DNA from: Oscheius onirici
Lineage: Eukaryota > Nematoda > Chromadorea > Rhabditida > Rhabditidae
Direction: 5' to 3'
Assembly: GCA_932521025.1 (NCBI GenBank)
Contig: OW051469.1
Span: 10,056,398-10,120,397 of the forward strand
Length of the DNA stretch: 64,000 nt
The notes under the pieces were generated by a model. It was not told the DNA's origin. It saw nothing but the letters and a program-made list of their open reading frames with translations, and did no database searches. The position numbers were made by a program, and so were the translations under genes. Below are positions 47,801-59,065 of this stretch, in pieces (position 1 is the first letter of the stretch; every line of letters begins with the position of its first letter).

Positions 47801-48873
47801 CCTATTGGACGACCGAAGCCACGGTGGGGTGACTGCTTCACCAGTGAAATAGGACAGAATTGGTCGAGATTGGCAAGAGAGGATCCGCGTCAATGGGATC
47901 AGTATAAACTGCGACACGTGAATTCGTTGAAATCGTAATAAATTGAATTGAATTGAATAAATTGAATTTGAAGAGTACAAACTATTGTAATGATCATATC
48001 CATTTTGCAGACAGTTTCGATTCGACTCAAAAAAGTGCTTCTGAGGTATCGCTTCCAAGGTCGACCTCTACAGCTGGCCAGTTTGTCCACACCACTCCCC
48101 CGAATACTGCAAGCAGTCCGACCGCGATGACTGCAAGCAGCCCGACCGCGATGACAGCCTTCGACACAAACCGCTCAGTCCTCCCGCCACGCCGATCAGA
48201 AGGATGATCCTGGGAAGGAGCGATTCCAAGGTCACTAGAGATGGTACGAACACTCAAGTGCAGCGGCAGCTCGAGGTAGGTCTCCTTACTATTTTATACA
48301 ATATTATCGATACCGTTCTCCCTTCTGAAAAACCTTTTGATGAACTTACCCGGAACAAAAAGGGGTTCGGGACTACTGTTTATTCTCCTTTGAGAGAAAG
48401 AGTTCCTCTCACTTATTGTAAGATAGTTCTGATCAGTGGAAGAGAGTTATGATACGCAGTGATTGCGATTGGGGGATGAACTGTGAGAAAAGAGCGTTGG
48501 CTAATTACCTTTTTATCGGCTGGAATCGTTCGTCGTATCTCGGAGGAAATTCTACCCAATGGAGACTGGTCGGCCAAGAGAAGAATTGATGAAGAAGTTT
48601 GGACTTACAAAGGAAGGAACCACGCTCTGCTGTGGCGACAGAAGAGAGGCCGAGACGGTGCTGAGTCGATACGTCGAAGACTGTGTATGTCTACTTATCT
48701 TTCTCGCATAATACCAAATTGCAGATGGTTGTGAAGGAGAGCAAAAAGAGAGCCCTGCGAGTCTTCCTCCAGCTATCTCTCATCTACCTTGCTGCTGTAA
48801 TGAAGGTTATGAATCTGGACGACGCCCCCCACCTTCTCCAAGTGGAATTGAATTAGGTGTGCCTTCTGGTTAG
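44812..48873 (+). pseudogene. Unidentified multi-exon gene, possibly decaying, with an RTE element in an intron
   Basis: Coding-like segments: 44,812-44,850 (MSGKEKSSDIPSE, then a donor); 44,890-45,242 (best frame has MLTDVARADLLDSS, EPIEPFESLKTKSDWTDMEL); 48,060-48,275 (KPLSPPATPIRRMILGRSDS, QVQRQLE); 48,352-48,540 (VRDYCLFSFERKSSSHL, CDWGMNCEKRALANYLF); 48,537-48,686 (GRPREELMKKFGLTKEGTT, RREAETVLSRYVED); and 48,725-48,873 (NEGYESGRRPPPSPSGIE, stop 48,871-48,873). Several junctions have good splice sites, but two (near 48,060-48,100 and 48,532) need a frame change. The segments read as one protein, though I recognise no family. A retrotransposon (45,290-47,975) fills the gap between segments two and three. 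Either a pseudogene or a live gene I have mis-spliced. Confidence 0.4.
45290..47975 (+). mobile_element. Degenerate RTE-type non-LTR retrotransposon
   Basis: An N-terminal AP endonuclease-like domain (GNLNCRSLRSSVRLAELK, CGLTEINRNG, VCLYAPTSEYDDDYEE) spans about 45,350-46,260. It is followed by a reverse transcriptase (KSPGPHKVTNDMLRTVKE, TKNYRPIALMSAIYKV, DFKKAFDMIEHSAVWES, RGVRHGDTISPALFSA, LRFADDVLLVATS with the catalytic FADD near 47,206) and a thumb/C-terminal part to about 47,670. The element ends in a ttgaattgaa-type simple repeat (47,940-47,975), typical of RTE elements, which lack poly(A). The frame is broken by several stops and shifts, so the copy is inactive. It lies on the same strand as, and inside an intron-sized gap of, the surrounding unidentified gene. 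Confidence 0.9.
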
Positions 48874-49960
48874 AAGGTCTTACGAACGAGACGGAAGGAA
48901 GGAAAAGAACAACTTGACTTGACTTTTGCGTCAAGAAGAGAAGAAAACACGAGTTTTGTGGTTGTAATTTATAAAAAGAGAAAGTAAACCACAAGTTGAC
49001 GTAAACTGGGAAGATAAAAATAGGATTTACAACGTAAATACGAGAAAAACCTAGCAAACTTTTGATCCCTTCCCCAGTCGAGCCGTCAACGGAACTGTGA
49101 GAGAGTCAAAGATAAAATTCAAAGGGGAAGGGGTGCGCCAAAAGCGGGGCGCTTTTAGCGGGAAAGTTAAATTTGAACAAAACACGGGAAGAACAGGGAA
49201 AACAGATGAATCACAACTAAAGAAGGGAATGTAACTATTGGGACGACTTTGCTGCTCTCGTTCGTCTCGGTGCGTTTGGTAGATGCTAGCCGGCCGTCTC
49301 GTCCACTCTGCGTCTCGTCGATTGACGATCTTTTGTCCGCCATAAAAGTGTTTCTCTGTCCAGTATAAATTGTGTTTATTTTTAGTTAATCAGACCGAAT
49401 TCTAGACACATAGCTGAAAACATGCCAATTTCCTTAGAACGTCGTCTCGAGGGAACATTTATTCTTTTTTTTTATTCTCAAATTTGAACCGTGTCTGTGC
49501 GTCTATGTGTAGCCTTGTCTACCATCCCGATGAAGAGTTTCAATAGCTCGTTACATCGATGAAAATGTGGGGAAGTAGTCATTATTCAAAACACTAAAAT
49601 TGGAAATGATGGGAGAAACCTGTTGAACAGCTGATAGTGTGCAGAACCTACACCGCTATATTCTGCGATGATTCCTCAGATTTTCGATATTTCAGTATCA
49701 AAAAGTGCAGTAAATTTTGTATTGAACTCGTTTCAATTAATAAAGAATATATTTAGTTGGTATTTAATTACAAACAAAAAAAATCTAAAATTCACAAAAA
49801 CTTACAATAAATCAAGAAATCTACAAGAAAAATAAAGTTTTGTTCGATTTTTTGATTGCGGGCTACAGTAACCCGAAGCGAGGGTCCCTCCGCGATCCGG
49901 TGTCATGTTTGGCGTCCTTGGTCGAAGAGAAGAAAGTTTCTCTTGGAAGGCTATAATTCT
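48874..49960. other. Intergenic stretch, no gene seen
   Basis: No supported exon. It contains single gatcccttccccagtcga-like units near 49,062, related to the tandem units of the dispersed repeat at 8,584 and 49,963. Confidence 0.5.
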
Positions 49961-49962
49961 AT

Positions 49963-50096
49963 CACCAGCCGGCTTCGCCGCCTGTCGGCGGCTTTTTTTA
50001 CTTGTGTTTTCTTCGTTACTTCTGCTCCCTTCCCCAGTCAACCGACCTCTTTTGATCCCTTCCCCAGTCAACCGACATCTTTTGAACTTTTCTGGG
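49963..50096 (+). repeat. Dispersed repeat, second copy
   Basis: The same head as at 8,584 (accagccggcttcgccgcct ... acttgtgttttcttcgttac), followed by two to three ccttccccagtcaaccga units. It lies directly upstream of the Ser-rich gene at 50,123 and may form part of its 5' region. Confidence 0.85.
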
Positions 50097-50122
50097 AAGC
50101 GAAATTGCGCACATTTGATTCA

Positions 50123-50797
50123 ATGACAATTATGCTTCTTCTTGATATCGTCCATCTTGCGGCTAAGCAGTTCGTCGCCAATCCACCTGGAAACGCGCTG
50201 ATGGCACGCAGCGGTTAGTTATTTGTTTACATTTTGGTTAACAAATTGGCCTGTAGGCTTTGTTTACCTTTCCTGCCCTCTGTCTTTCTCTTTTTCTTCA
50301 ACAACTCTCATTTTTAAGGTCTATCCGACACGAGGACAAGGTCTATTTGACACGAGCTTGACGGGAAGTCCCAGTGGTGAATACCTTTATTATTACGCCA
50401 TAAGTGCAAACTTATCTAACGATTGACTCAAATTCACATGTCTGTCTGTTTCTCTCTCTGTCCATTTGTTTCTTTTGCCTGACGCACGGAGTTAAAAACC
50501 CTCGAAAATATCCTGCTTGAAAAGTTGAGCTACAATAATGTTCATTCTTGTTTTACAGGATCTTCAAGTACAGTCTCATCTAGCAGGGAATCTGAGATGA
50601 CAGATCGAAGCGAAGAGTCCATCAAGAGCACTCAACAGGCAACGAGCGAAGAGTCATCCGTCGAATCGACACAGTCGTTTGCAAGTGAGGATTTTGTCCT
50701 GTCGACCCAAGTTTCTCCGAGCGACGAGTCAAGCGAGGACTCCTCCTCCACCACGGACTCCGACTCTACCACGTCATCCGACAGTGGCTCTTCTTAA
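50123..50797 (+). CDS. Small Ser/Glu/Thr-rich acidic protein
   Basis: Exon 1 (50,123 to about 50,214: MTIMLLLDIVHLAAKQFV ... ALMARS) joins in phase (G|GA) across an intron to exon 2 (50,560-50,797). The second exon is almost wholly Ser/Thr/Glu/Asp (SREsEMTDRSEESIKS type, then DESSEDSSSTTDSDSTTSSD) and stops at 50,795-50,797. The hydrophobic start could be a weak signal peptide. Low complexity makes homology calls unsafe; I do not recognise it. Confidence 0.5.
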
Positions 50798-50875
50798 ATC
50801 TGAAAAAAAGAGTTTGATTTATAAGTTGCGGTGATGGGTTAGATCCGCCGTCGAGTGCTGGTTAACTGATTGAGG

Positions 50876-51176
50876 ACACGTTGAAGAAGCGATACGGACT
50901 CGCATTGATTCTCACGGGATGTTGCTCACACGACGCAGTGGCCAACAAGATCTACGATCTCTACCTTGCCAACAGCGTAAGTCTTTTCCTTCCTTCCTCG
51001 CACAATCATAACTTCAGATCATTCCGTTCCCGTCATCCGAGCAGCCGATTTTGACATTGATTTGCCAATCGCGAATCCGGCCCCAATCCACCATTCAAAT
51101 GCTACAGGCAGGCGACATAGAAGACTGGAACGGAAATGTGCGCTCGCTTCAGAATGGAAACTTCGGCAGCACCTGA
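50876..51176 (+). CDS. Orphan exon pair, unknown product
   Basis: An open segment (KKRYGLALILTGCCSHDAVA) runs to a gtaag donor near 50,979. After a cataacttcag acceptor, 51,019 continues in phase (IIPFPSSEQPILTLICQS ... AGDIEDWNGNVRSL) to a stop near 51,174. There is no ATG in frame before an acceptor-like ctgattgag (50,871), so the start is missing or upstream. It could be the end of the preceding Ser-rich gene with an unrecognised exon, or a gene fragment. Confidence 0.3.
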
Positions 51177-51700
51177 ATTCGGGATTCTCGCCCGATACCT
51201 CATTTTTACTATGTATTCTTTATTCGTTAATAACATCTTTAAAATGTCTTTTCCACACTGAACAGCTCCTCCAAACTTCTTCTAGACTCGGAACAGTAGG
51301 AAAACTGCTCCGTTCAACATCTATCAGAAATAGGACGACACAGGGACAAAGGAACCAAAAGATTGACTGAAGCATGAAGAAGTAGGGAAACAGACGGTGA
51401 TTTACGATAGACCAGGTAAAACATCGAGGGTTACAGTAAGGAAGAGACATGAGGACAGTAGAGCAGAGTTTTAGAGAGACAGCTAGACACACACACAGAG
51501 GACAGGGACAGTATGACACACGGTTAGATAGAGGCACGTCCTCTGGAAGCTTGCAAATCACCTCAACGCTTCCCCTTTCCCCCAAAAATCGAATAGTCGT
51601 ATGTTTCTGTAACAAGATAAAAAACATCAACAACAGGTGGAAAATAACAAAAAACCAACAATATCAACACGGAATCAATTTCCAAAATCGTAGCTACTTC
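51177..51700. other. Intergenic stretch between the orphan exons and WDR3
   Basis: No supported exon. Contains a cacacacacag run near 51,486. Probably the 3' flank of WDR3 on the minus strand. Confidence 0.5.
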
Positions 51701-51702
51701 GG

Positions 51703-54700
51703 TTAGACGGTGCCCTTGACGATGGCGCGACGCTCCTTCTTTGCCTTTTTCTTGCTCGAATTGACCTAAAATTTGCCGTTTTTGAGCGAGAAGATGACGA
51801 AAAAAAACCTGGCTGACATCGGCAAAGAGCTTGACATCTTGTGCTTCCTCCAATTCGAGACGGAACAGTTCCAGCGCGGCCAGATTGAAGCCGGTCACGT
51901 CGCGAATCTCTCCGATCCCTCTGGGCATTTCCAGGCGGAGCTTCTCGATTACGGGCAGCAGCTCGATGGAATTGATTATATAGCTGTGGTGGATTCGGAT
52001 GAGGAAGATGGCTATGCGAGTGGCGAACTCCATCTTGTAGTGCTGTCTGACGCAAGAACTCAGACAGCGCAGAATGTCGGCCACGTATGATAGAGGGACC
52101 ATCAGAAGGGAGCGCTCGACATTGCTGAAAATTGCGAGGTTATCCAACGCTCCGTTTGGCTACCGCGACGGACAGGTTAACAAAAACGACACTACCTCGG
52201 TCTGCATCTGGAAATTGTGTCCAACAGGAAATGGTCCAGGCTCTTGCTGTTGTAGGCTCCGATCAGCGGGTGTGGTTTGTGCTAAAAAAAAGCTATTTGT
52301 TAAGAAATCGACGAGACAACATACGTCAGGATCCTCCTTCATCTGAATCCTCTCATTTCGGATGATATCGACGGCTTCGATGATATTCTCGGCCGAGACG
52401 ATGCTCTGTGGATTTCTTGCTGCCGCTAGGCCCGATTCGGCCTCGTTGCTCTCGCCCGGAACGACGTCTTCCTCCTCGGCCAGTTTTTCTTCGTATTCGC
52501 GCTCCCGTTCTATTTCTTCCTCCTCTTCCAGAACGATAATTTCTTCGCTCAGCTCCCAGCATCTGATTGAACGGTCGTGTGAGGCGGAGAACTGAAAGAT
52601 GGGAGAAATTAGGCGAGACAATGAACATAGTTCGAGTCACAGGAGTCAGATATACCACCTCCAATTGGATACTCGACCAAATTACAACTTTAGCTGCGTA
52701 TCTAGGCTGAGTATCCAAAGCTTCGTGACTGAATTTTGGAAAGGAGAAAAACAAACCAAAAGACTGCCACTTTCCGACTGGGCCAGAGCGCGGACGTCGG
52801 CCGTATGCCGATCCAGGACCTGTACTCTTCTGTGCTTTTTTGCGTCCCACTGCTTCACTTTGCCGTCCTTTCCGGCCGACCAGACGAGCATCTCTTCGGA
52901 GGGAGAGAAGAGGACACAGGAGACGCTAAAACTGGGAGATCCTTTGGATGAAGATGGCTGCGAAACGTAGTCAAAAGTGAAGGAAAACGAGTGAAACTTA
53001 CACGTCATCATGAGCATGGAAAGACTTGTGACAATCTCCGAAATCTAGTCCCCAGATCTTGATTGATTTGTCGGCTGATCCTGTGGCGACGAGCTTGTTG
53101 TCCTGAATCAGAATTTTGTTGAAAAACAAAAGAGGAAAAAGGCTTGTTTTCACCCTGTTAGGCCGAGTTAATATGCTAGATTCTACACTACTGCTAGGCC
53201 ATTCTTTTCTAGCCGACGCTCGTAATTCTGGAACTTTATTCAACTGTTCCAGTGAGTTTCCTAGACAGACGAGCATCAATCCACCTGTTTCGAAAGGCGT
53301 GTAAATGATGCTCGAAGTCGTTGTGCGGTCTCTGAGCATCAGTCTTTCTGTGACTTCTCTCCAGTTCGCGACCAGATGACCCTCCCAGTCAACTTCGTTC
53401 AGTAGCGAGACGCCGACGAATGGTTACAGTAGTCGTCTGAGATTCGAGATTCAGATAGTGTCTAGACGACAGTTCTATACGAGTCTTCGAGCCTTCGGTA
53501 GGCGGGACAGAGCCAGTTGACAGTGGTTGGATAGACAGCTCGTTGGAAGAGAGCGCAGGGTTTTCCTTGTATCTAGTAGCTTGGAGGAGCTCCTCGGACA
53601 TCATATCGCTTTTTTTTTCGTGTTTTAAAGTCTTTGTTAGGGAAAACTCGGCCTAACAAGGTGAAACAGCTCCGATAAAAAACTCACGGGACTGACTGAA
53701 ACACACGTCACTGGAAGGGAATGTCCATAGAGCGAGATGAAAAACTTGAGCGTGTCGAGGAAGTAGATGCTGGCTGTATTGTCCAGAAGGCCGATGATTA
53801 CAAACTGAACTTTTCTTCCTTTTTGGTCAAAATTAACACAAACCTTTCCATTGGGAGACACAGCCGAGCAGAGAGCCTCATCGGCCACCTGGAGCACCCT
53901 CTGTTCCCTGATCGAGAGCCGTTTCCGCGTTCCCTCCGACACGAGCTCGTAGCTCCAAAACTTGACAGATTTGTCCGCAGAGGCCGAAACGAAGCCCTTT
54001 TTGTCCGGGAGGGGTGTCAGGCTCCAGACGGCGCCTTCGTGAGCGGCTCGCGACTCTAGCAGTTCACAGCTGCTCAGCTCCCAGAGGAAGATCGTCCCGG
54101 TCTAAAAATTGGGTATTTTTAGCATAAAAAAAAGAAAAATGACCTTATTAGCAGCCAGAATATGATTATCGCCGACGACGAAACTGACAGCTACGACATC
54201 TTTCATCGAATCGTCGCGAAGCGTGACGACCGGACGCAGAGAGTGCGTATTCCAGACGATAAGTTCGTCGCCGCCGCCACTGACAAAGGCACTGTTGGAG
54301 GAGGAGACAGACAGACTTCGAATGTCGATTCTGTGGCCGAGCTGCAAGAAAAGTGGTTAGAAAAAGAAGATAGACGTCGGTTTTAGGCAACAGCAGACAT
54401 TGTACTCTTTTGCGGATCAACTCTCAAAATTTGAACATTCGGCCTAGCTAAACTCGGGTTGGAAATGGTGCCGATGAAAACTACGCCTGGATTATAAGTT
54501 GGTGAGCAGCTTGGCAATCCCAGGGCTGCATACTATCTGAATCAGCGCGTTTCAAGCTTCGAATATTCCGCTTCCTAACAAAACTGTAGCTAAGGCATCC
54601 TTTGAACAGAAATCTGCTTTTGCGAGACCGGCCAAACCGCTAGAAAGGATAAAAATTGATATTACCTTATCCAAATTGGCCGTGGCTTCGGCTTCTACCG

Positions 54701-56903
54701 TATTTGTCGTCAGATTGCAGCTAATTCGAATCTGGTTGATTGTATTATCGGACATCAGTGAGTAGGCCTAAATTTTAGCATCAAAACTACATTTTGTGAG
54801 GGATTTCACCTGATAATGAACACCGTCACTTTCCTGCTTGTAAGCCATTGAAAAATCGATCCACTTCATTTTGGCGCTGGTTCGGTAGTCTCCAATTCGG
54901 GTAATCAGCACCGTTACATCCTTTTTCACGTCCTCCTCCAGATTCTCGCCATTTTCGGCCTTTCTCTTGGCCGCTTTGAGCTTTTTTGTCAGTCGCTTGG
55001 AGGCCTCCTCTTCGTTGAAAATGCGGTAAATGTCCATCAGTTTGTCGGCTCCGAGACAGACGAGGAGGCGCTCGTCGGGAGAGAGAGCCAGCTGAAGTGC
55101 GCGGCCCTTGCACTGACGGAGAAGACGACCTCGTAGTTTTACGCTCACGTATCTCTGGAAATGAAAAAGAGATTAATAGGGTTGTTAAAGGACAATTTTT
55201 CGGTTATTAGGCCATTGCGTTTCGGTGGGGAACGTAGCGAGGTAAGAACCATAAGAGGGGTATGTGCGTTTCAGGAACCTTCGGCAGTATGAGCATGGAG
55301 CCGACCAATGTCAGGCATACCCAAAAAAAGGTACCAGGTCATGAGAAGACCGTTACAGCTACAAATACGAGCAGGTGGGAAAAAGATGCAAATTCGACCT
55401 GGAGAGGATCAGAGAGATTGGTTTGCAGAGAGGTATGGACCAGGGAGGCTTACCGATTAACATACAGGAAGAGCGAGCGGGCAACCGGGAATGGGATTAG
55501 AAGGAACAATTCTATTGGAATATGAGAGGGGTCACCAGACTGGGGGACGGGTAAGTAGGGAACCCAAAACAGTCGTGACAAGTTGAATTCCGTCAAGTCA
55601 TTTGGGGGGGGGGGGGGGGGGTTAGATGGTGGGACGATACCATTTTGCTGGGATGCACGGTGATGTAAGGGCTAAAAAAAGAGGGGGGCATGTCCGTCTT
55701 CAGATCCTGCGGTTCTGCAGGGACACGAGCCTAGAGTGAGCAGCGCCGTCTTTTCAAGCCTTGAACACCATTCAAAATCTCACATTTTGCATGTCTCCCT
55801 CTGCGACATCTTCACTTTCTACGGCCTTCTTCTTGGCCGGCTCCTCGGCATGATCGGTTTCAATTGCGCCCGTCTTCCAGTCCAATTCAAAGACGAGGAG
55901 CTCGAGTTCCGTCCCGGCCGTCACCATGTACTTGTCGTCCGTGAAGAGCGAAAAAGAGTAGATTTCCGAGTGGTTGTCGAGCAGGGTATAGAAGCATGAC
56001 TGACTGGCGAGGCTCCAGAACTTGACGAAGGTGTCCTTTGACCTGAATTTGAGGATTTTTAACTTAAAAATGGGGGAAGAACGTACGAAGAAATGATGAA
56101 ACGGTCATTTTGGGTGAACTGGAGGTGCGTGATGGATTCCTTGTGGCCGTTGAGACGGAAGAGGCCACTTTCGCTGACGATGTCCCACAGAATGATGGTG
56201 CAGTCCTGAAAACATGATGTTTAGCATTTCAGGACAGCTTCCGAGTAAGCATAGCTTCTAAAACGTTCTCCACCACGTTTTCTAGACAAATTTTGCATAG
56301 ACGATGATTTTAGGCTCATTGACAGTTTGCTAGACAAGAACTATGATCAGGGACCGAAATATTGAAACATGGAAGCGTCATTGAAGCGGGGAGTATTCTC
56401 CGGAGATATTGCACGAGCTCATCGGGTCAACAATCACCTCACAGCTTCATATTATCCAACATTTCAAGCAAAAAATCAAAGAAAAGCTATTACCTTTCCT
56501 CCAGAAGCCAGCGTGAGCCCATCATTGCTGAACGCCAGACAATTTACGCCCTTTTTGTGCCCGGAAAAGACGACGCTTTGTGATTCCTCCGAATGCCGGT
56601 CAAACAGTCTTATCGAGCCGTCGGCATAGCCAATGGCTAGCCATCTTCTGTCCCTGCTGAACTGCAGGCAGGTTACGGCTTTTGTCGATTCGGCAATCTC
56701 GTGAACCTAATTTTACGTAAATTTACCGATAGAAATCTAGTAAAAACCTTTTCTCCGGTCTTTAGATTGAAAAAGGAGACATTTTCGTTGGATGTGACGG
56801 CGCAGACAGACGCGTCGACGGCCGAGATGGCCCCATTGGCCGAGCCGACACAGCCACAGGCTCCGCCGTGCACGTAGCGTAAATAGTCCTTGGTAATACC
56901 CAT
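51703..56903 (-). CDS. WDR3: UTP12 / WDR3, U3 snoRNP small-subunit processome protein
   Basis: WD-repeat scaffold of the UTP-B subcomplex for 18S rRNA maturation in the nucleolus. Fifteen exons (56,748-56,903; 56,494-56,706; 56,087-56,205; 55,784-56,042; 54,810-55,154; 54,666-54,767; 54,144-54,341; 53,844-54,101; 53,688-53,804; 53,002-53,102; 52,757-52,925; 52,325-52,591; 52,196-52,281; 51,809-52,124; 51,703-51,765) sum to 922 residues, near the family's ~940. It starts [14 protein letters not shown], as in WDR3. Two WD propellers follow ([70 protein letters not shown]), with a charged linker ([13 protein letters not shown]) between them. The C-terminal Utp12 domain ([24 protein letters not shown]) ends in a basic tail. 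All phases agree. Confidence 0.96.
53143..53670 (-). mobile_element. Possible short terminal-inverted-repeat element in a WDR3 intron, with coding-like content
   Basis: ttttcaccctgttaggccga (53,146) and tcggcctaacaaggtgaaa (53,648) are inverted copies bounding about 525 nt of the WDR3 intron 53,103-53,687. Inside, on the minus strand, a frame starts at 53,604 ([20 protein letters not shown]). After a frame change near 53,410 it continues as [14 protein letters not shown] and then [20 protein letters not shown]. The sequence looks protein-coding but matches no family I know. It might be a nested same-strand gene rather than a transposon. Confidence 0.4.
55604..55621 (+). repeat. Run of 18 G in a WDR3 intron
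   Basis: Uninterrupted G tract in the intron 55,155-55,783; on the transcribed strand it is poly-C. Such runs are assembly-prone and able to form quadruplexes on the G strand. Confidence 0.9.
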
Positions 56904-57117
56904 AGGACTTTCTGACAACCGTTTATAGCAAGGAAAATAGGAGAGAGAAGGAAAAAAAAAGGAAGAATCTGAATATAAATGTGCATGGTTTCGTCGCAGG
57001 GAAAAAGATGTCGTTGCAGGACTCCAATCAGCTGGATGTTGCTTCAAAATGGTCCTTTTCTATCCTTTTCAGCTATGTTCATCGAAAAGTACGTAGAAAA
57101 AAACTTTCAGGAAAAAA

Positions 57118-57607
57118 ATGTCAAAAATATCGAGCAAGACGAATTGTCCTTATGGAGAGAACTTTTACTCAAATTTGGCCAAGACTCTGCTTTCAGAAGA
57201 CCCAAATTCGGTCGAAAAACTTAAAGAAATCGCAGAAATGGCAAGTTTTCTGCCATTTTGAAGAATATAGGTTTAGATCTCGAAATCGAAGCTAAAAGCG
57301 GGCGATGAGCTCTGGGACAGTGGAGATGACTTTTCTCCGGAGGCTGAAGTCGTTTTTCGGATGTCAAATAAAGTAAAAAAGGTGCAAAAGCCGTTGGAAA
57401 AGGAGAGAAAAGAGGTGAGGTCGAAGTGAAAAAATATTTGAATGCAGTGATTTCCGTGCACTTTAAATTTTTGGGCACTAGTTCAAACAAGCTAAATTCA
57501 TTTTTTATATTTATTTTTTGCTTTGATCTAGGAAAACAGTAAGTTTTTAGGACAAGGAAAAATCAGCTACATCGGCTTCCGAATCAGCAGACAATGATGA
57601 CGATTGA
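57118..57607 (+). CDS. Small acidic-tailed protein, unknown
   Basis: ATG (at ~57,118) follows an aaactttcag acceptor by seven bases and opens SKISSKTNCPYGENFYSNLA then TLLSEDPNSVEKLKEIAEMA. A later exon has KLKAGDELWDSGDDFSPEAE and MSNKVKKVQKPLEKERKE (donor near 57,414), and the last exon (57,551-57,607) reads DKEKSATSASESADNDDD and stops. AATAAA follows near 57,629. The first internal junction (~57,240-57,270) does not resolve in phase. An overlapping frame from 57,008 is open across the same region, so the exact model is uncertain. About 110 residues, helical, acidic C-terminus; no family recognised. Confidence 0.45.
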
Positions 57608-57911
57608 TACTGGATGAAAAATTCCACCGAATAAATATTTTTCGCTGACCAATCTGCATATTCTGATATGTCACGCGGTGATCCCTATCCCGCAATGATC
57701 TGATCAAGAGATAAGTATCAGAGGAAGGACTCTCTCCCAATCACTCTTCTCCAGAACAGACCAAAATGACTCCTCATCATCCCGTAAGTTCTACGTGTTT
57801 TCTTTGATAAAACTTTTGCTGTCATTCGTCAAAATAGGTGACGAAAAATGACAGCCCGTGGTATCAGCAGCCAGACCCGGTCAGTCCAGACTATCACATC
57901 GATCGTCTTCT

Positions 57912-58297
57912 TCATTTTCTCAGGTGCTTCACATCCCCAGCTTGTTCCATCTTTTTCGCATTCTCAGAGTCTTTTGGATGGACGGGGACGTCGTAAAAGT
58001 CGCTCGGACGTTTGGTAGTTGAGACTCCTTTCGGTGGACAGTTCTGATTGGAGACCACGTGGAAACAGAGGGACAGAGACAGAGACAGATGGATAATTAC
58101 AGTGACAGTCACTGACAGACAAAAATACAGACATAGATTTTAATTGTACAAACCCCAAGAATTTTTCCTTCTCGCTGTATCTTTCCACTACTGTTCTCTG
58201 TCAGCGAAATAGAGTTCAGTAAACAGAAAACAGTGAGAAAGAGAAACAAGAAATACAACATGAACCCAGTTTTCCGGTTTTTGCAAGACGGTCATCT
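57912..58297 (-). CDS. Small protein, uncertain model
   Basis: On the minus strand an ATG directly after a ttactttcag acceptor (58,297) opens MTVLQKPENWVH. A middle piece RTVVERYSEKEKFLG (about 58,150-58,190) and a last piece NCPPKGVSTTKRPSDFYDVP ... (57,912-58,042, stop 57,912) look coding, but the last junction is out of phase by two bases for that reading. The plus strand also has two in-phase mini-exons (from 57,765: MTPHHP, then VTKNDSPWYQQPDP) overlapping the 3' end. I cannot say which strand is real. Confidence 0.3.
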
Positions 58298-58299
58298 GA

Positions 58300-59060
58300 A
58301 AGTAATAAACGTGATCTGGTGTCTAAAATTACCGTAATGAAGTTACAGTCGTCATTTTTCTGTCTCTACTGTGTCCAGAAGGATCTTCCACTTTTATGAT
58401 CTCCTGCATTCTTTCTGCAGGCCTTTTCCCCTTTACGGCACTCAGATTACCTTTTATGTGTCTGTTCGCCACCCAAAAAAAATTAACGACAAGTCGTCAA
58501 AGAATGCTCAAAATTCCAAATGATTAAAAAAAACAGACCAAGTTGGCACGTCGTCTGCCACTTCAACGAAACCATTAGCATTTCGCTGCGCCGCAAAACA
58601 GGCGCAGCAAAAGTCCGACCGAAAGGGGTGAGAACTGCAGGAAAAAAAGGTGTGAACTGTCTTTGCCGAAACAGCAGTTGCTTTTCGTTTGTTTCCTTTC
58701 TCGCTATCTTGTTGTACTTCAAGTAATGTGCTGCGGTTCGATTCCCTCGCATTGAAAACTTTTTTTGTCTTTTTAAAAGCTGTAGGGGAAAATTTCTGGA
58801 GTAAATTGTCCTATAATTTTAGTCTAGAACAGTTTTTTGATATTCTTCTGTCTCCAATCCTGTCAAAAATCTCCTGAGCTCAAAGGGAGTACAAGAAACT
58901 CATCCAGTACTCTTGACCTCAAAAAAATTTGAAAACACCTTTTCCCTTTCCCAAAACAGTCATTTGCTTCTGACACCACGCGTTCAGTAGGTGGAGCGAC
59001 TCCGCCTCTCTCCTAAGAGAGTCAAAGAGACAGTTTGTTGAGAAAAGCCCAGCCCACATC
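58300..59060. other. Upstream region of PAH, no gene seen
   Basis: No supported exon. A ggttcgattcc at 58,737-58,747 matches the pol III B-box, but no A-box or arm pairing is near it. Confidence 0.5.
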
Positions 59061-59065
59061 TAAAC

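Noticed and set aside
48027-48257. Minus-strand frame with a transmembrane-like stretch (AVIAVGLLAVIAVGLLAVFG)
   Set aside because: Arises from a short duplicated block (gaccgcgatgactgcaagca) read on the opposite strand; the plus-strand reading connects to flanking exons better. Not excluded completely.
57765-58012. Plus-strand mini-exons (MTPHHP, VTKNDSPWYQQPDP, then a third)
   Set aside because: Splice sites and phases are good, but the product is tiny and overlaps a minus-strand candidate; kept only as a note in that entry.
58720-58750. Perfect-looking pol III B-box ggttcgattcc
   Set aside because: No A-box at the right distance and the flanking bases cannot form a T-arm, so no tRNA gene is claimed.
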